A stretch of DNA of 64,000 nucleotides from Catellatospora bangladeshensis (GTDB taxonomy: Bacteria > Actinomycetota > Actinomycetes > Mycobacteriales > Micromonosporaceae), in the NCBI RefSeq assembly GCF_016862575.1, contig NZ_BONF01000028.1, positions 1 through 64,000 of the forward strand, given 5' to 3'. Each line of letters opens with the position of its first letter. Position 1 is the stretch's first letter. Position numbers and translations under genes: made by a program. Below, piece after piece: positions 34,603 to 42,381 of this stretch. The notes beneath the pieces were generated by a model that saw only the letters and a list, made by a program, of their open reading frames with translations, was not told the origin of the DNA and did not search any database.

Positions 34603-35514
34603 TCACGCGAGGCCCATCTCCCCGGGCACCGCGAGCAGCCCCTGGACCAGGTTCTGGACCAGGGGCTGCTGCCTGCCCTGACGGGTCACCAGGCTGATGT
34701 AGCGGCTGGGCGCGGGCGCGCGCAGGGCCAGCACGGACACCCCGGCCGGGGGCGCGGTCAGCGACACCGACGGGATGAGCCCGATGCCGACCCCGGCCGC
34801 GATCAACGACACCGCGAAGCCGTAGTCGGTGGTCCGGCAGCAGACGTTCGCCTCGAACCCGGCGATGGCCGCGTAACCGTCCAGCAGGTCGCCGACGGAT
34901 ACGCAGCCCTGCACCCAGCGCTCCCCGGCCAGGTCGGCCAGGTCGATCTCGCCGCGCCCGGCCAGCGGATGCGCGGCGGGCACCACGATCCGCATCGGAT
35001 CGTCCAGCAGCGGGGTGAGCGCCAGCCCCGACCGGTCGCCCGCCCGGACCGGCGGCGGGCCGTCGAAGTGGTACACCAGCGCCAGGTCGGCCCGTCCCTC
35101 CCGGACCAGGGCCAGGCTGTCCCCGGTCTCGGCCTCCAGCACGGTGATCTCGGCGCGCGGGTGCGCGGCGGCGAAGCCGGTCAGCGCCCGGGGCAGCAGC
35201 AGCTGGCCGCCGCTGATGAAGGTGGCCACGGTGAGCCGCTCGGCCTCGCCCTCGGCCAGCCGGCTGATCCGCTGCTGCGCGTGCACCAGCTCGGCCAGCA
35301 CCACCCCGGCCGACTCGACGAGGACCCGGCCCGGGGCGGTCAGCGTGGTGCCGCGCGTGGTCCGCTCGACCACGGGTGTGCCCAGGCTGCGCTCCAGCGC
35401 GGCGATCTGCTGGGACACCGCCGACGGGGTGAGCAGCAGCGCCTGCGCCGCGCCGCTGAAGCTGCCGTGCTCGGCGACCTCGCGCAGGATGCGCAGCCGC
35501 TGCAAGTCGATCAT
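34603..35514 (-). CDS. LysR-family transcriptional regulator
   Basis: A 303-residue LTTR: an N-terminal winged helix (LRILREVAEHGSFSGAAQAL, TPSAVSQQIAALERSLG) and a periplasmic-binding-like effector domain from about 90. It is divergent from the EamA transporter gene with 70 bp between, the usual layout in which the regulator controls the transporter and itself. It converges on the dehydrogenase gene with no spacer: the stop codons are adjacent at 34600-34605. A hairpin is embedded in its last codons. Confidence 0.92.
   Translation of the reverse strand: MIDLQRLRILREVAEHGSFSGAAQALLLTPSAVSQQIAALERSLGTPVVERTTRGTTLTAPGRVLVESAGVVLAELVHAQQRISRLAEGEAERLTVATFISGGQLLLPRALTGFAAAHPRAEITVLEAETGDSLALVREGRADLALVYHFDGPPPVRAGDRSGLALTPLLDDPMRIVVPAAHPLAGRGEIDLADLAGERWVQGCVSVGDLLDGYAAIAGFEANVCCRTTDYGFAVSLIAAGVGIGLIPSVSLTAPPAGVSVLALRAPAPSRYISLVTRQGRQQPLVQNLVQGLLAVPGEMGLA
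34637..34669. terminator. In-gene hairpin at LysR 3' end
   Basis: Arms CAGCCCCTGGACCA and TGGACCAGGGGCTG (one mismatch, 5-nt loop) lie inside the last 25 codons of the LysR gene. Because the convergent dehydrogenase gene stops right there, this may serve as its terminator. Confidence 0.45.
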
Positions 35515-35584
35515 TAGGACCTCTTCAAGCCGAGTAAGCAGTTCATCACTACCGCTAACAACCCTAGCGCGCGAGGCTCTTCAC

Positions 35585-36517
35585 ATGAAGCGTCAAGCCT
35601 GGCTCCTCCTGGCCGCGATGTCGGTGCTCTGGGGCATCCCGTACCTGTTCATCAAGATCGCGCTGACGGAGCTGTCACCGCCGATGGTCGTACTGGGACG
35701 GACCCTGGTCGCGGCGCTCGTGCTGCTCCCGTTCGCCTACCGCCGCGGCGCGCTGGCCAGGCTGCGCGGCAGGTGGGCCGCGATCGGCGCGCTGTCGCTG
35801 CTGCACGTGGTCGCGCCGCAGCTGCTCATCACGTACGGCGAGCTGCACGTCAGCTCCTCGCTGACCGCGCTGCTGCTGGCGGGGCAGCCGCTGTTCATCG
35901 TGCTGCTGGCGCTGCGCTTCGACGCCACCGAGCGGGCCGGCGCCCGCAAGCTGCTCGGCCTGTTCGCCGGGCTGGCCGGGGTGGCCGCCGTCGTCGGCTT
36001 CGACCTCGGCGGCGGCGACCGCCTGGAGCTGGCCGGCGGCGGCCTGGTGCTGCTCGCCGGGCTGTCTTACGCCGGAGCCACCATGCTGGTCCGGAAGAAG
36101 CTGGCGGACGTGCCCCCGCTGGGCGTGGTCGCCGGGACCACCGGCATCGCCAGCGTGCTGCTGCTGTCCGCGGGCCTGCTCACCGCACCCGCCGCGCTGC
36201 CCGGCTGGGACGCCGCCGCCAGCGTGCTGGTGCTCGGCCTGCTCAGCACCGCGCTGGCCTTCATGGTCTACTACCGGCTGATCGCCCTGTCCGGCGCCGC
36301 CTCCGCCTCACTGGTCTCCTACACCAGCCCCGCGGTCTCGGTAGCCCTCGGCGTGGCCCTGCTCGGCGAACCCCTCAGCCCCGCCACGGTCCTCGGCTTC
36401 GCCCTGATCCTCGCCGGCTCCTACCTGGCCACCCGCAAACCCACCCCGACCCCGCCGGCCCCCGCGGCGACCCCGCCCACCGCGGCCCCGCGCGCCGCCC
36501 TCGCCGGTCGATCATGA
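35585..36517 (+). CDS. EamA-family (DMT) metabolite exporter
   Basis: A 310-residue integral membrane protein with ten predicted helices in two EamA repeats (about 5-135 and 150-285), e.g. MSVLWGIPYLFIKIAL, SSLTALLLAGQPLFIVLLAL and SYTSPAVSVALGVALLGEPL. Such proteins export amino acids or other metabolites. It is divergent from the LysR gene, which probably controls it. The tail after about 288 is Pro/Ala-rich. The TGA lies inside the 128-bp palindrome that follows. Confidence 0.9.
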   Translation: MKRQAWLLLAAMSVLWGIPYLFIKIALTELSPPMVVLGRTLVAALVLLPFAYRRGALARLRGRWAAIGALSLLHVVAPQLLITYGELHVSSSLTALLLAGQPLFIVLLALRFDATERAGARKLLGLFAGLAGVAAVVGFDLGGGDRLELAGGGLVLLAGLSYAGATMLVRKKLADVPPLGVVAGTTGIASVLLLSAGLLTAPAALPGWDAAASVLVLGLLSTALAFMVYYRLIALSGAASASLVSYTSPAVSVALGVALLGEPLSPATVLGFALILAGSYLATRKPTPTPPAPAATPPTAAPRAALAGRS

Positions 36518-36637
36518 ACTTATGGCACGGCTGAACGGCGTGTCGCGTCCACAGCCTCCTGATCGACTTCGAACGTGGAGTCGATCAGGAGGCTGTGGCC
36601 AGGACACACCGCCGAGCCGTGCCATAAGTTCATGATC
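36510..36637. repeat. 128-bp nested palindrome
   Basis: Outer arms of 23 bp (36510-36532, GATCATGAACTTATGGCACG and on; 36615-36637) and inner arms of 20 bp (36549-36568 and 36579-36598) are both perfect, with CGGCGTGTC/GACACACCG between. It contains the EamA stop codon and ends 28 bp before the desaturase stop on the other strand. It can fold into one long hairpin and would block transcription from both sides. Confidence 0.85.
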
Positions 36638-36664
36638 AACGCGACGAGGCGTGGGCGGTGGGGG

Positions 36665-37612
36665 TCAGGCGGCGGTGCGGGCGGCGGCGCGGGCCTGGGC
36701 GGCGGCGCGCTTGTCCTCGAAGCGGGTGGCCTGGCGGTCCAGCTCGGCGAGGAACTCGACCAGCTCCTCGCGGTGCTTCTCGCCCTCGGGGGAGAGGTTG
36801 GCGCGCTCCAGGGCCTTGAGCTGGCGCAGCACCGGCATGACCACCTCGTCGTGGTGGATGCGCAGGTCGTAGATGCCGGCCACGGCGATCTGCACCGACT
36901 TGCGGCCGAAGTTCTCGATGGTGTGGCCGGGCATCTGGAAGTTCTTCACCACGCGGGTGATCGCCGCCATGGTGTCGTCCGGCGCCAGCTCGAACGCGGC
37001 GGTGAGCAGGTTGCGGTAGAACAGCATGTGCAGGTTCTCGTCCGCGGCGACCTTGGCCAGCAGCGCGTCGCAGACCGGGTCCCCGCTGACGCGGCCGGTG
37101 TTGCGGTGCGAGACCCGGGTGGCCAGCTCCTGGAACGAGACGTACGCCAGCGCGCCGAGCACGTCCGGGTGGTCGGTCTCGAAGCCGCCCTCCATGTGCG
37201 TCATCCGGGCCCGCTCCAGCGCGATCGGGTCGACCGCGCGCGTGGCCAGCAGGTAGTCGCGGATGGCGATGCCGTGCCGGCCCTCCTCGGCGGTCCACCG
37301 GTGCACCCAGGTGCCCCACGCGCCGTCGCGGCCGAACCGGGTCGCGATCTCGTAGTGGTAGCTGGGCAGGTTGTCCTCGGTGAGCAGGTTCACGATCAGC
37401 GAGGTGCGGGCGACCTCGGACAGCTTCGACTGGCCGGGCTCCCAGGCCTCGCCGCCCATCGGGCCGTCGAAGTCGCGGCCCTGGCTCCACGGCACGTACT
37501 CGTGCGGGAACCACTCCTTGGCGGTGGCCAGGTGCCGGTTGAGGTTCGCCTCCACCACGGGTTCCAGATCGAGCAGCAGCTTGGTCGTGGTGTCGGTGTT
37601 TCCGGTGGTCAC
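36665..37612 (-). CDS. Acyl-ACP desaturase
   Basis: A 315-residue soluble di-iron desaturase that introduces a double bond into acyl-ACP chains using O2 and reduced ferredoxin. Iron-binding motifs EEGRH (about 110-113) and DENLH further on match the EExxH/DExxH pair, and FHEYVPWSQGRDF-type N-terminal residues are conserved. It is like the mycobacterial DesA group. The ATG is preceded by GAGGACG, and 25-55 bp upstream lies a dyad typical of TetR operators. It follows the acyltransferase gene in the same direction, so both may act in membrane-lipid adjustment. Confidence 0.92.
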   Translation of the reverse strand: MTTGNTDTTTKLLLDLEPVVEANLNRHLATAKEWFPHEYVPWSQGRDFDGPMGGEAWEPGQSKLSEVARTSLIVNLLTEDNLPSYHYEIATRFGRDGAWGTWVHRWTAEEGRHGIAIRDYLLATRAVDPIALERARMTHMEGGFETDHPDVLGALAYVSFQELATRVSHRNTGRVSGDPVCDALLAKVAADENLHMLFYRNLLTAAFELAPDDTMAAITRVVKNFQMPGHTIENFGRKSVQIAVAGIYDLRIHHDEVVMPVLRQLKALERANLSPEGEKHREELVEFLAELDRQATRFEDKRAAAQARAAARTAA

Positions 37613-37636
37613 GCGTCCTCCTGGGGTGGGCTCGTA

Positions 37637-37667
37637 ACTACGGTACCGTAACCTACGGTGCCGTAGT
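37637..37667. promoter_or_regulatory. Dyad operator upstream of desaturase
   Basis: ACTACGGTACCGTA (37637-37650) and TACGGTGCCGTAGT (37654-37667) form a 31-bp dyad with one mismatch. Each half carries its own TACGG(T/C)(A/G)CCGTA palindrome. This double-dyad form fits a TetR-family dimer pair of the kind that regulates fatty-acid desaturases. No TetR gene is in the window. Confidence 0.6.
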
Positions 37668-38398
37668 CAGTCCTCGTCCGCGGAGTCTTCGACCTGCTCG
37701 GGGGTGGGAGCGGTGCCGCCGAGGTGCGCCGGCTGCCACCAGGAGTCCTCGGGGCCTTTCGGCTTGTCCGGGTAGTCGGCCTGCGCCCGGTCCAGCAGCG
37801 CCTGCATCCGGGCGTGCAGCTCGGCGGTCACGACCTCGGACTTGTCTCGCCGGCCGGGGTACATCGGCTCGCCGACCAGCAGCGTCACGGGGATGTGCCG
37901 CTGCCCGATCCGGCGCGGGCGGCCCTTGGTCCACAGGCGTTGCGGGCCCCACAGCGCCATCGGGATCAGCGGCACCCCCGCCGCCGCGGCCATCCGCGCC
38001 GAGCCGCCCTTGATCTCCTTCACGGTGAAGGACTGGCTGATGGTGGCCTCAGGGAAGACACCGATGATCTCGCCGTCCTTGAGCGCCGCCAGCGCCGCCT
38101 TGTAGGAGGCGAGCCCCGCCTCGCGATCCACCGGGATGTGATGCATCCCACGCATCAGTGGTCCCGCGATGCGGTGCTCGAAAATCTCCTTTTTCGCCAT
38201 GAACCGGACCATCCGCTTGGACGGCTGCGCGGCGAAGCCGCACAGGATGAAGTCCAGGTAGCTGATGTGGTTGCAGGCCAGCACCGCGCCGCCCGAGGTC
38301 GGCACGTGCTCCGCCCCGCGTAGGTCGATCCGCAGGTCAAGGACGCGGAACGCGGTCTTCGCGAGGGCGATCACGGGCGGGTAGATGCGGTCGGCCAT
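37667..38398 (-). CDS. 1-acyl-glycerol-3-phosphate acyltransferase-like protein
   Basis: A 243-residue PlsC-family acyltransferase; transfers acyl chains to lysophosphatidate or a related acceptor. Motif I NHISYLD (catalytic His-Asp), motif III VFPEATIS and motif IV VPLIPMALWG are in place, and an N-terminal hydrophobic stretch allows membrane association. The last 30 residues are acidic. Its start overlaps the 3' end of the MFS gene by about 60 bp in another frame. It is therefore co-transcribed with ArsR and MFS and lies upstream of the desaturase. Confidence 0.9.
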   Translation of the reverse strand: MADRIYPPVIALAKTAFRVLDLRIDLRGAEHVPTSGGAVLACNHISYLDFILCGFAAQPSKRMVRFMAKKEIFEHRIAGPLMRGMHHIPVDREAGLASYKAALAALKDGEIIGVFPEATISQSFTVKEIKGGSARMAAAAGVPLIPMALWGPQRLWTKGRPRRIGQRHIPVTLLVGEPMYPGRRDKSEVVTAELHARMQALLDRAQADYPDKPKGPEDSWWQPAHLGGTAPTPEQVEDSADED

Positions 38399-39839
38399 GG
38401 CGTAACACTAGAGCCAGCCGCCCGGCGCGGATACGGCGCGGCACATGCCACAGCAGCACCGCCGCCGGGCACAGCAGCAGCGCCGACACCGCGAACGCCG
38501 CGCCCGGCCCGCGCGCCGTGGCCAGCCAGCCCAGCGCCAGCGACCCGGCGCCCGCACCGAGCTGCAGCACCAGCGAGTCCACCGACAGCACCGTGGCCCG
38601 CTCGTCCGCGCCGACCCGGTCGTGCAGCAGTTGCCCGACCGGCGCGACCATCGCGCCCAGCCCCACGAACATCAGCAGGTACGCCGCACCGGCCGCGACG
38701 ACACCGGGCAGCCCGGTCAGCGAGGCGGTCCCGGCGAGCCCGGCCAGCGCCAGCGCCGCCGCCAGCAGGCACACCGCCACGGCCCGCCCCGGCGCGCCCA
38801 GCCACCGGGCCAGCGGCACACCGAGCGCGTTACCCGCCGCCCCGGCGGCGAAGCCGACGGCCGCGACCAGCGCATACGCGAGCACCCCGCCGCCCGGCCC
38901 GCCCGCGAGCACCGCCATCCAAGCCGGGGTGAGCAGCTCGATCACGGCCAGCGCGACGCCCGACACGGCCGACATGAACAGCAGCCGGACCAGCACGTGA
39001 TCCCGCCCGGCCAGCCGCAGCCCGGCCGCGACCGTGCTCGGGACCCCGCGCAGCACCTCGCCCAGACCGGGCCGCACGGTGCGCTGCTCCCGCATCGCCA
39101 CCGCGACGACGACCAGCAGCACCAGCTGACACGCCACCGCGAGCAGCACCGGAACGGCCAATCCGGGCACGCTCGCGAACCATCCGCCGCCCGCTGCGCC
39201 CGCTGATGCGGCGATCGAGGATCCGTCGCCGACTACGCCCGCTGATCCGGCGATCGAGGATCCGTCCCCGGCCACGGCCGCAGATCCAGCGACCGTCGGT
39301 CCGTCCCCGGCCACGGCCGATGATCCGCCGGTCGCGCCGCCGGGACCGGCGGGCCACAGGAACGGGATCGCGCCGCCCGCGAGCACGCCGACGGCCATCG
39401 CGGCGGAGGCGGCCATCCCGCCCCGGGCCAGGCCGGGGGCGAGGTCCGCGTCGCGGCCCGCGGCGGCGTGCACCGCGTCGACGTACCAGGCCTCGGCCGG
39501 TCCGGACGACAGCGCGCGGGCCACCCCGCGCAGCATCGCCGACGCGGCCAGCGGCCACAGCGAGCCGCCCAGGCCGAGCAGCAGCAGCCCGCCCAGCCCG
39601 GTCGCGGCCGAGGCGAGCAGCACGGGCCGCCGCCCGAGCACATCGGACAGCCCGCCGGTGGGCAGCTCCAGCACCACGATGGCGACCGAGTACACCGCCC
39701 CGATGGTGGCCACTTCGCCGAGGCTGAGCCCGCGCTCCAGCATGAGCAGCACCATCGGCGCCAGGTACAGCCCGACGGGCAGCCAGGTCAGGAAGGAGAT
39801 CGCGACGTACCGGCGCCGCGCCGAGTCCGCCGTGATCAC
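38337..39839 (-). CDS. MFS exporter
   Basis: A 500-residue major facilitator with about 12 helices; motif A is GGLSDVLGRRPVLLAS after the second helix. Drug or metabolite export is probable but unspecified. An unusual insert of about 45 residues in the central loop (roughly 195-240) is made of 13-residue Gly/Ala/Ser repeats (AGDGSSIAGSAGV). The GTG start overlaps the ArsR stop (GTGA), so the ArsR protein, which binds the dyad upstream of itself, should control it. The C-terminus overlaps the acyltransferase gene. Confidence 0.88.
   Translation of the reverse strand: MITADSARRRYVAISFLTWLPVGLYLAPMVLLMLERGLSLGEVATIGAVYSVAIVVLELPTGGLSDVLGRRPVLLASAATGLGGLLLLGLGGSLWPLAASAMLRGVARALSSGPAEAWYVDAVHAAAGRDADLAPGLARGGMAASAAMAVGVLAGGAIPFLWPAGPGGATGGSSAVAGDGPTVAGSAAVAGDGSSIAGSAGVVGDGSSIAASAGAAGGGWFASVPGLAVPVLLAVACQLVLLVVVAVAMREQRTVRPGLGEVLRGVPSTVAAGLRLAGRDHVLVRLLFMSAVSGVALAVIELLTPAWMAVLAGGPGGGVLAYALVAAVGFAAGAAGNALGVPLARWLGAPGRAVAVCLLAAALALAGLAGTASLTGLPGVVAAGAAYLLMFVGLGAMVAPVGQLLHDRVGADERATVLSVDSLVLQLGAGAGSLALGWLATARGPGAAFAVSALLLCPAAVLLWHVPRRIRAGRLALVLRHGRPHLPARDRPREDRVPRP
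39205..39334 (-). repeat. 39-bp minisatellite in MFS gene
   Basis: Three full units (39205-39243, 39244-39282, 39283-39321) and part of a fourth begin GATCCGGCGATCGAGGATCC and encode the 13-residue repeat of the MFS central loop. The length keeps the reading frame, so copy number may vary freely. Confidence 0.8.
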
Positions 39840-40405
39840 GCGCGGGCCGTCCGGGGCAGGCCCGACACCACGATGCTGACCGGCCGCGCGGCCGGGTCGG
39901 CGGCGTCCTGCGCGGCCAGCTCGTCCGCGTGCGCGTAGAACCGTGCCCACAGCGCGCTGACCGACTCCGGGGTGAGCCGGAGCAGGAGATCGCCGACGCC
40001 CGACGCCTCGACCCACTCCTCGGGCAGCGCGGGCAGCGCCGCCTCGAATCCATCCAGGTCGTCGAGCAGGATCTGCGCCTGCTGGCGGCGCATCACCGCC
40101 GAAGCCGTACGCCCCTCCTCGGTCGCGGCCATCGCGGTGGCGCTCCACTCGTTGACCCGGTGCACCGCCTGCCAGCGCCGCGCGCGCGGATGTCCCGCCC
40201 CGCCCGCTTCCTCGATGAACCCGTGCTCGGCCAGCACCCGCAGGTGGTAGCTGGTCGACCCGCTGTCCGTGCCGAACCGCTTCGCCAGCTCCGTCGCCGT
40301 CGCGGGCCCGTGCTCCCGCAACGCCCCCAGCAACCGCGCCCGCAGCGGATGCGCGATCGCCTTCAGCGCCCCCACGTCCCCAACCTGCCGCACCCCATCA
40401 CTCAT
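39836..40405 (-). CDS. ArsR-family transcriptional regulator
   Basis: A 189-residue winged-helix repressor (HTH about 10-75: LKAIAHPLRARLLGALREHG, TATELAKRFGTDSGSTSYHLRVLAEHGFIEE) followed by a helical C-terminal dimer domain. It has no metal-binding Cys cluster, so it senses something other than arsenite. ATG 40405 was chosen over 40501 because the extra N-terminus is encoded by the palindromic operator. First gene of the ArsR-MFS-acyltransferase unit. Confidence 0.9.
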   Translation of the reverse strand: MSDGVRQVGDVGALKAIAHPLRARLLGALREHGPATATELAKRFGTDSGSTSYHLRVLAEHGFIEEAGGAGHPRARRWQAVHRVNEWSATAMAATEEGRTASAVMRRQQAQILLDDLDGFEAALPALPEEWVEASGVGDLLLRLTPESVSALWARFYAHADELAAQDAADPAARPVSIVVSGLPRTARA

Positions 40406-40422
40406 GCCCGCACGGTAGCCCA

Positions 40423-40454
40423 TGCAGAATTCCCTTTGCAAAGGAAATTCTGCA
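40423..40454. promoter_or_regulatory. 32-bp dyad operator upstream of arsR-type gene
   Basis: TGCAGAATTCCCTTTG followed without spacer by CAAAGGAAATTCTGCA: 16-bp arms with one mismatch, centred 34 bp upstream of the regulator ATG. With no loop it cannot form a normal hairpin, so it is a protein-binding dyad, most likely the autoregulatory ArsR site. It is far more AT-rich than its surroundings. Confidence 0.75.
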
Positions 40455-40471
40455 TAGCTCCCTCTGGCGCG

Positions 40472-40543
40472 GCGATCTTGCGTGGATTGTGGGTGCGACA
40501 CGGGCAGAAGCCGCGAAAGGGCAACAGTTCGCGCAAGATCGTC
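40472..40543. repeat. Inverted repeat P1 copy 2
   Basis: Imperfect arms CGATCTTGCGTGGATTGT and ACAGTTCGCGCAAGATCG around GGGTGCGACACGGGC; it shares most bases with 55618-55684. Unlike other copies it lies upstream of genes, between the divergent ArsR and FMN reductase genes. Confidence 0.75.
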
Positions 40544-40605
40544 GGTGCGGGGGTGCTGGCGGCGCGATACGGTGGCTGCGGCAGTTACCGGACAGGGGGA
40601 GACAC

Positions 40606-41148
40606 GTGGCCGTCGTCGTCGCGATCAGCGGCTCGCCCTCGCCGTCCTCGCGCACCGCCCGCGTGCTGGCAGGCGTCGCGAACAGCCTCGACGCCGAGAT
40701 CGACACCATCGCGGTACGCGAGCTGCCCGCCGACGTCCTGCTCGGCTGCGACCCGGGGCACCCGGTCATCCTCGACATCGCCGAGCGGCTCCAGCGCGCC
40801 GACGGCGTGATAGTCGCCACACCCGTCTACAAGGCCGCCTACAGCGGGGTGCTCAAGGCGCTGCTGGACCTGCTGCCGCAGTACGCCCTGGCCGGCAAGA
40901 CGGTGCTGCCGCTGGCCACCGGCGGCACGGTGGCCCACGTGCTCGCCATCGACTACGCGCTGCGCCCGGTGCTCACCACGATGGGCGCCACCCACGTGCT
41001 GCCCGGCTACTTCGTGCACGACCAGCTGATCAGTGACGGCCCCGACGGCGGCGCCGTCATCGCCGAACCGGCCCGCAGCCTGCTCGACGGCGTGGTCGCC
41101 GCCTTCGCCGACGCGCTCACCGCCAAGGCGGCCGCGGTCTCCGCGTGA
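40606..41148 (+). CDS. NAD(P)H-dependent FMN reductase (SsuE-like)
   Basis: A 180-residue flavodoxin-fold reductase. The phosphate loop AISGSPSPSSRTAR (about 6-19) and the active-site region ATPVYKAAYSGVLKALLDLLP match the SsuE/NADPH-dependent FMN reductase family. It supplies reduced FMN to two-component monooxygenases such as alkanesulfonate oxygenase, but no ssuD or transporter is adjacent. GTG 40606 follows CAGGGGGAGA. Followed by inverted repeat P4. Confidence 0.88.
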   Translation: MAVVVAISGSPSPSSRTARVLAGVANSLDAEIDTIAVRELPADVLLGCDPGHPVILDIAERLQRADGVIVATPVYKAAYSGVLKALLDLLPQYALAGKTVLPLATGGTVAHVLAIDYALRPVLTTMGATHVLPGYFVHDQLISDGPDGGAVIAEPARSLLDGVVAAFADALTAKAAAVSA

Positions 41149-41158
41149 GCCGGCAGGC

Positions 41159-41223
41159 ATGATCACGAGATCGTGTCAGGAAGTGCGGTCTGACCAAGGG
41201 TTCCGACACGAACCAGCGATCAT
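41159..41223. repeat. Inverted repeat P4 copy 1
   Basis: Imperfect arms TGATCACGAGATCGTGTC and GACACGAACCAGCGATCA around CGGTCTGACC. Related to 62974-63036. It starts 10 bp after the FMN reductase stop and is probably its terminator. Confidence 0.65.
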
Positions 41224-41274
41224 CGGGCGTAATCCGGTCGACAGGGGCCGTTCGGCCGCCGGATCATGCGGGCC

Positions 41275-41841
41275 ATGACGACACCCACCCGGCAGATCAG
41301 GGCGGTGTTCGACGACGAGACGATCACCGTCTACCAGGCGTACCGCCCCGAGATCGGCGACGCCGCGCTCGCCCTGGGACGTTTCCCGGACTGGTATCGC
41401 CGCGACCGGATGACCTGGATCAAGCCCTCGTTCCTGTGGATGATGTACCGCTGCGGCTGGGGGACCAAGCCCGACCAGGAGCGGGTGCTCGCGATCCGGC
41501 TGCGGCGCGACGGCTTCGACGCCGCCGTCCACCAGGCCGTGCCCAGCCACCACGACCCCGGCGTATACCCGCAGCAGGCCGACTGGCAGCGGGCGCTCAA
41601 GCGCTCGCCGGTGCGGGTCCAGTGGGACCCCGAACGCGACCTGCACCACCGGCCCCTGCCACATCGGGCCATCCAGCTCGGCCTGTCCGGCACCGCCGTG
41701 GACTCCTACGTGGACGAGTGGACCGCCGGCATCACCGACGCCACCGCCCTGGCCCACGAGATCCACGCGCTGGTGCAGGCCCGCGAGCTGGACGCGGCGA
41801 CCCGGCTGCTGCCGGTCGAGCGCCCGTACCCCCTGGTCTAG
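41275..41841 (+). CDS. DUF4291 family protein
   Basis: A 188-residue protein of the DUF4291 family, recognised from RQIRAVFDDETITVYQAY, the Trp/Met-rich MTWIKPSFLWMMYRCGW and the VRVQWDPERD segment. No biochemical role is established that I can name. ATG 41275 was chosen; ATG 41266 (MRAM) is in frame, and neither has a clear ribosome site. It converges on the macro-domain gene with overlapping stop codons in a shared CTAG, and a NADAR-family gene follows. The trio suggests a link to NAD or ADP-ribose chemistry, but this is inference from context. Confidence 0.8.
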   Translation: MTTPTRQIRAVFDDETITVYQAYRPEIGDAALALGRFPDWYRRDRMTWIKPSFLWMMYRCGWGTKPDQERVLAIRLRRDGFDAAVHQAVPSHHDPGVYPQQADWQRALKRSPVRVQWDPERDLHHRPLPHRAIQLGLSGTAVDSYVDEWTAGITDATALAHEIHALVQARELDAATRLLPVERPYPLV

Positions 41842-42311
41842 AAGTCGTAGACCGTCACCGGCACCCGGGCGGCGAGCAGCGTGCGGGTGACGAGCGGCTC
41901 GATCCGGTCCCACCTGCCGCCCGACAGGCCGCAGCCGATCCGCGGCATGTGCACCGACGCCTCCAGCCGCCTCGCCTCGACCGCGAGCTTCGCCAGGCAC
42001 GCCTCGATCGCCTCGTACCGCACCGGCGGCCCGGAACTGCCGCGCCTGGTGCCCCGCTGGCCGACCATGTTCGCCACCCAGGTGTCCGGCAGGACCTGCA
42101 CCAGGCGCAGCGCGCCGAGGCCGAAGTCGTTGCCGGCCCGCTCCCGGTGCCAGCGCCGGTAGTCGCGCTCCGGCTCGGGCCAGCGCCGCGAGATCGCGAG
42201 CACGAATCCCTTGCCCCAGCCGCCCGCGTCGTTGCACACGTGCGCGATCACCTTCGGGCCCTTGGCCTGCGGGCTCGTCGCGTCGCCCTTGATGACTGTC
42301 AGCGTGCTCAC
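41838..42311 (-). CDS. Macro-domain ADP-ribose hydrolase-like protein
   Basis: A 157-residue single macro domain. IKGDATSPQ at the start, VIAHVCNDAGGWGKGFVLAI (adenine/ribose loop) and HMPRIGCGLSGGRWDRIEPLV (phosphate loop) are the ADP-ribose-binding elements; the layout is nearest to TARG1/ALC1-like and DarG-like macro domains. Such proteins remove or bind ADP-ribose on protein or DNA. It starts at GTG 42311, divergent from the NADAR gene with 70 bp between. A longer frame upstream lacks conserved residues. Confidence 0.88.
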   Translation of the reverse strand: MSTLTVIKGDATSPQAKGPKVIAHVCNDAGGWGKGFVLAISRRWPEPERDYRRWHRERAGNDFGLGALRLVQVLPDTWVANMVGQRGTRRGSSGPPVRYEAIEACLAKLAVEARRLEASVHMPRIGCGLSGGRWDRIEPLVTRTLLAARVPVTVYDF

Positions 42312-42381
42312 GGCGCCATTCTGCGCCCGGCCGGTGACAACCCGCTCGCGTTTTCCGGGCCGCTCGGGCAGGCTGGCGCGC

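Noticed and set aside
36510-36637. Classical MITE with target duplication
   Set aside because: No flanking direct duplication is visible, so mobility is not shown; recorded as a palindrome only.
39205-39334. Possible recombination or integration site
   Set aside because: Repeats are in-frame tandem units inside the MFS gene with no integrase nearby.
41275-41841. Calling DUF4291 a proven toxin
   Set aside because: No catalytic motif can be named from sequence; kept as a hypothesis only.
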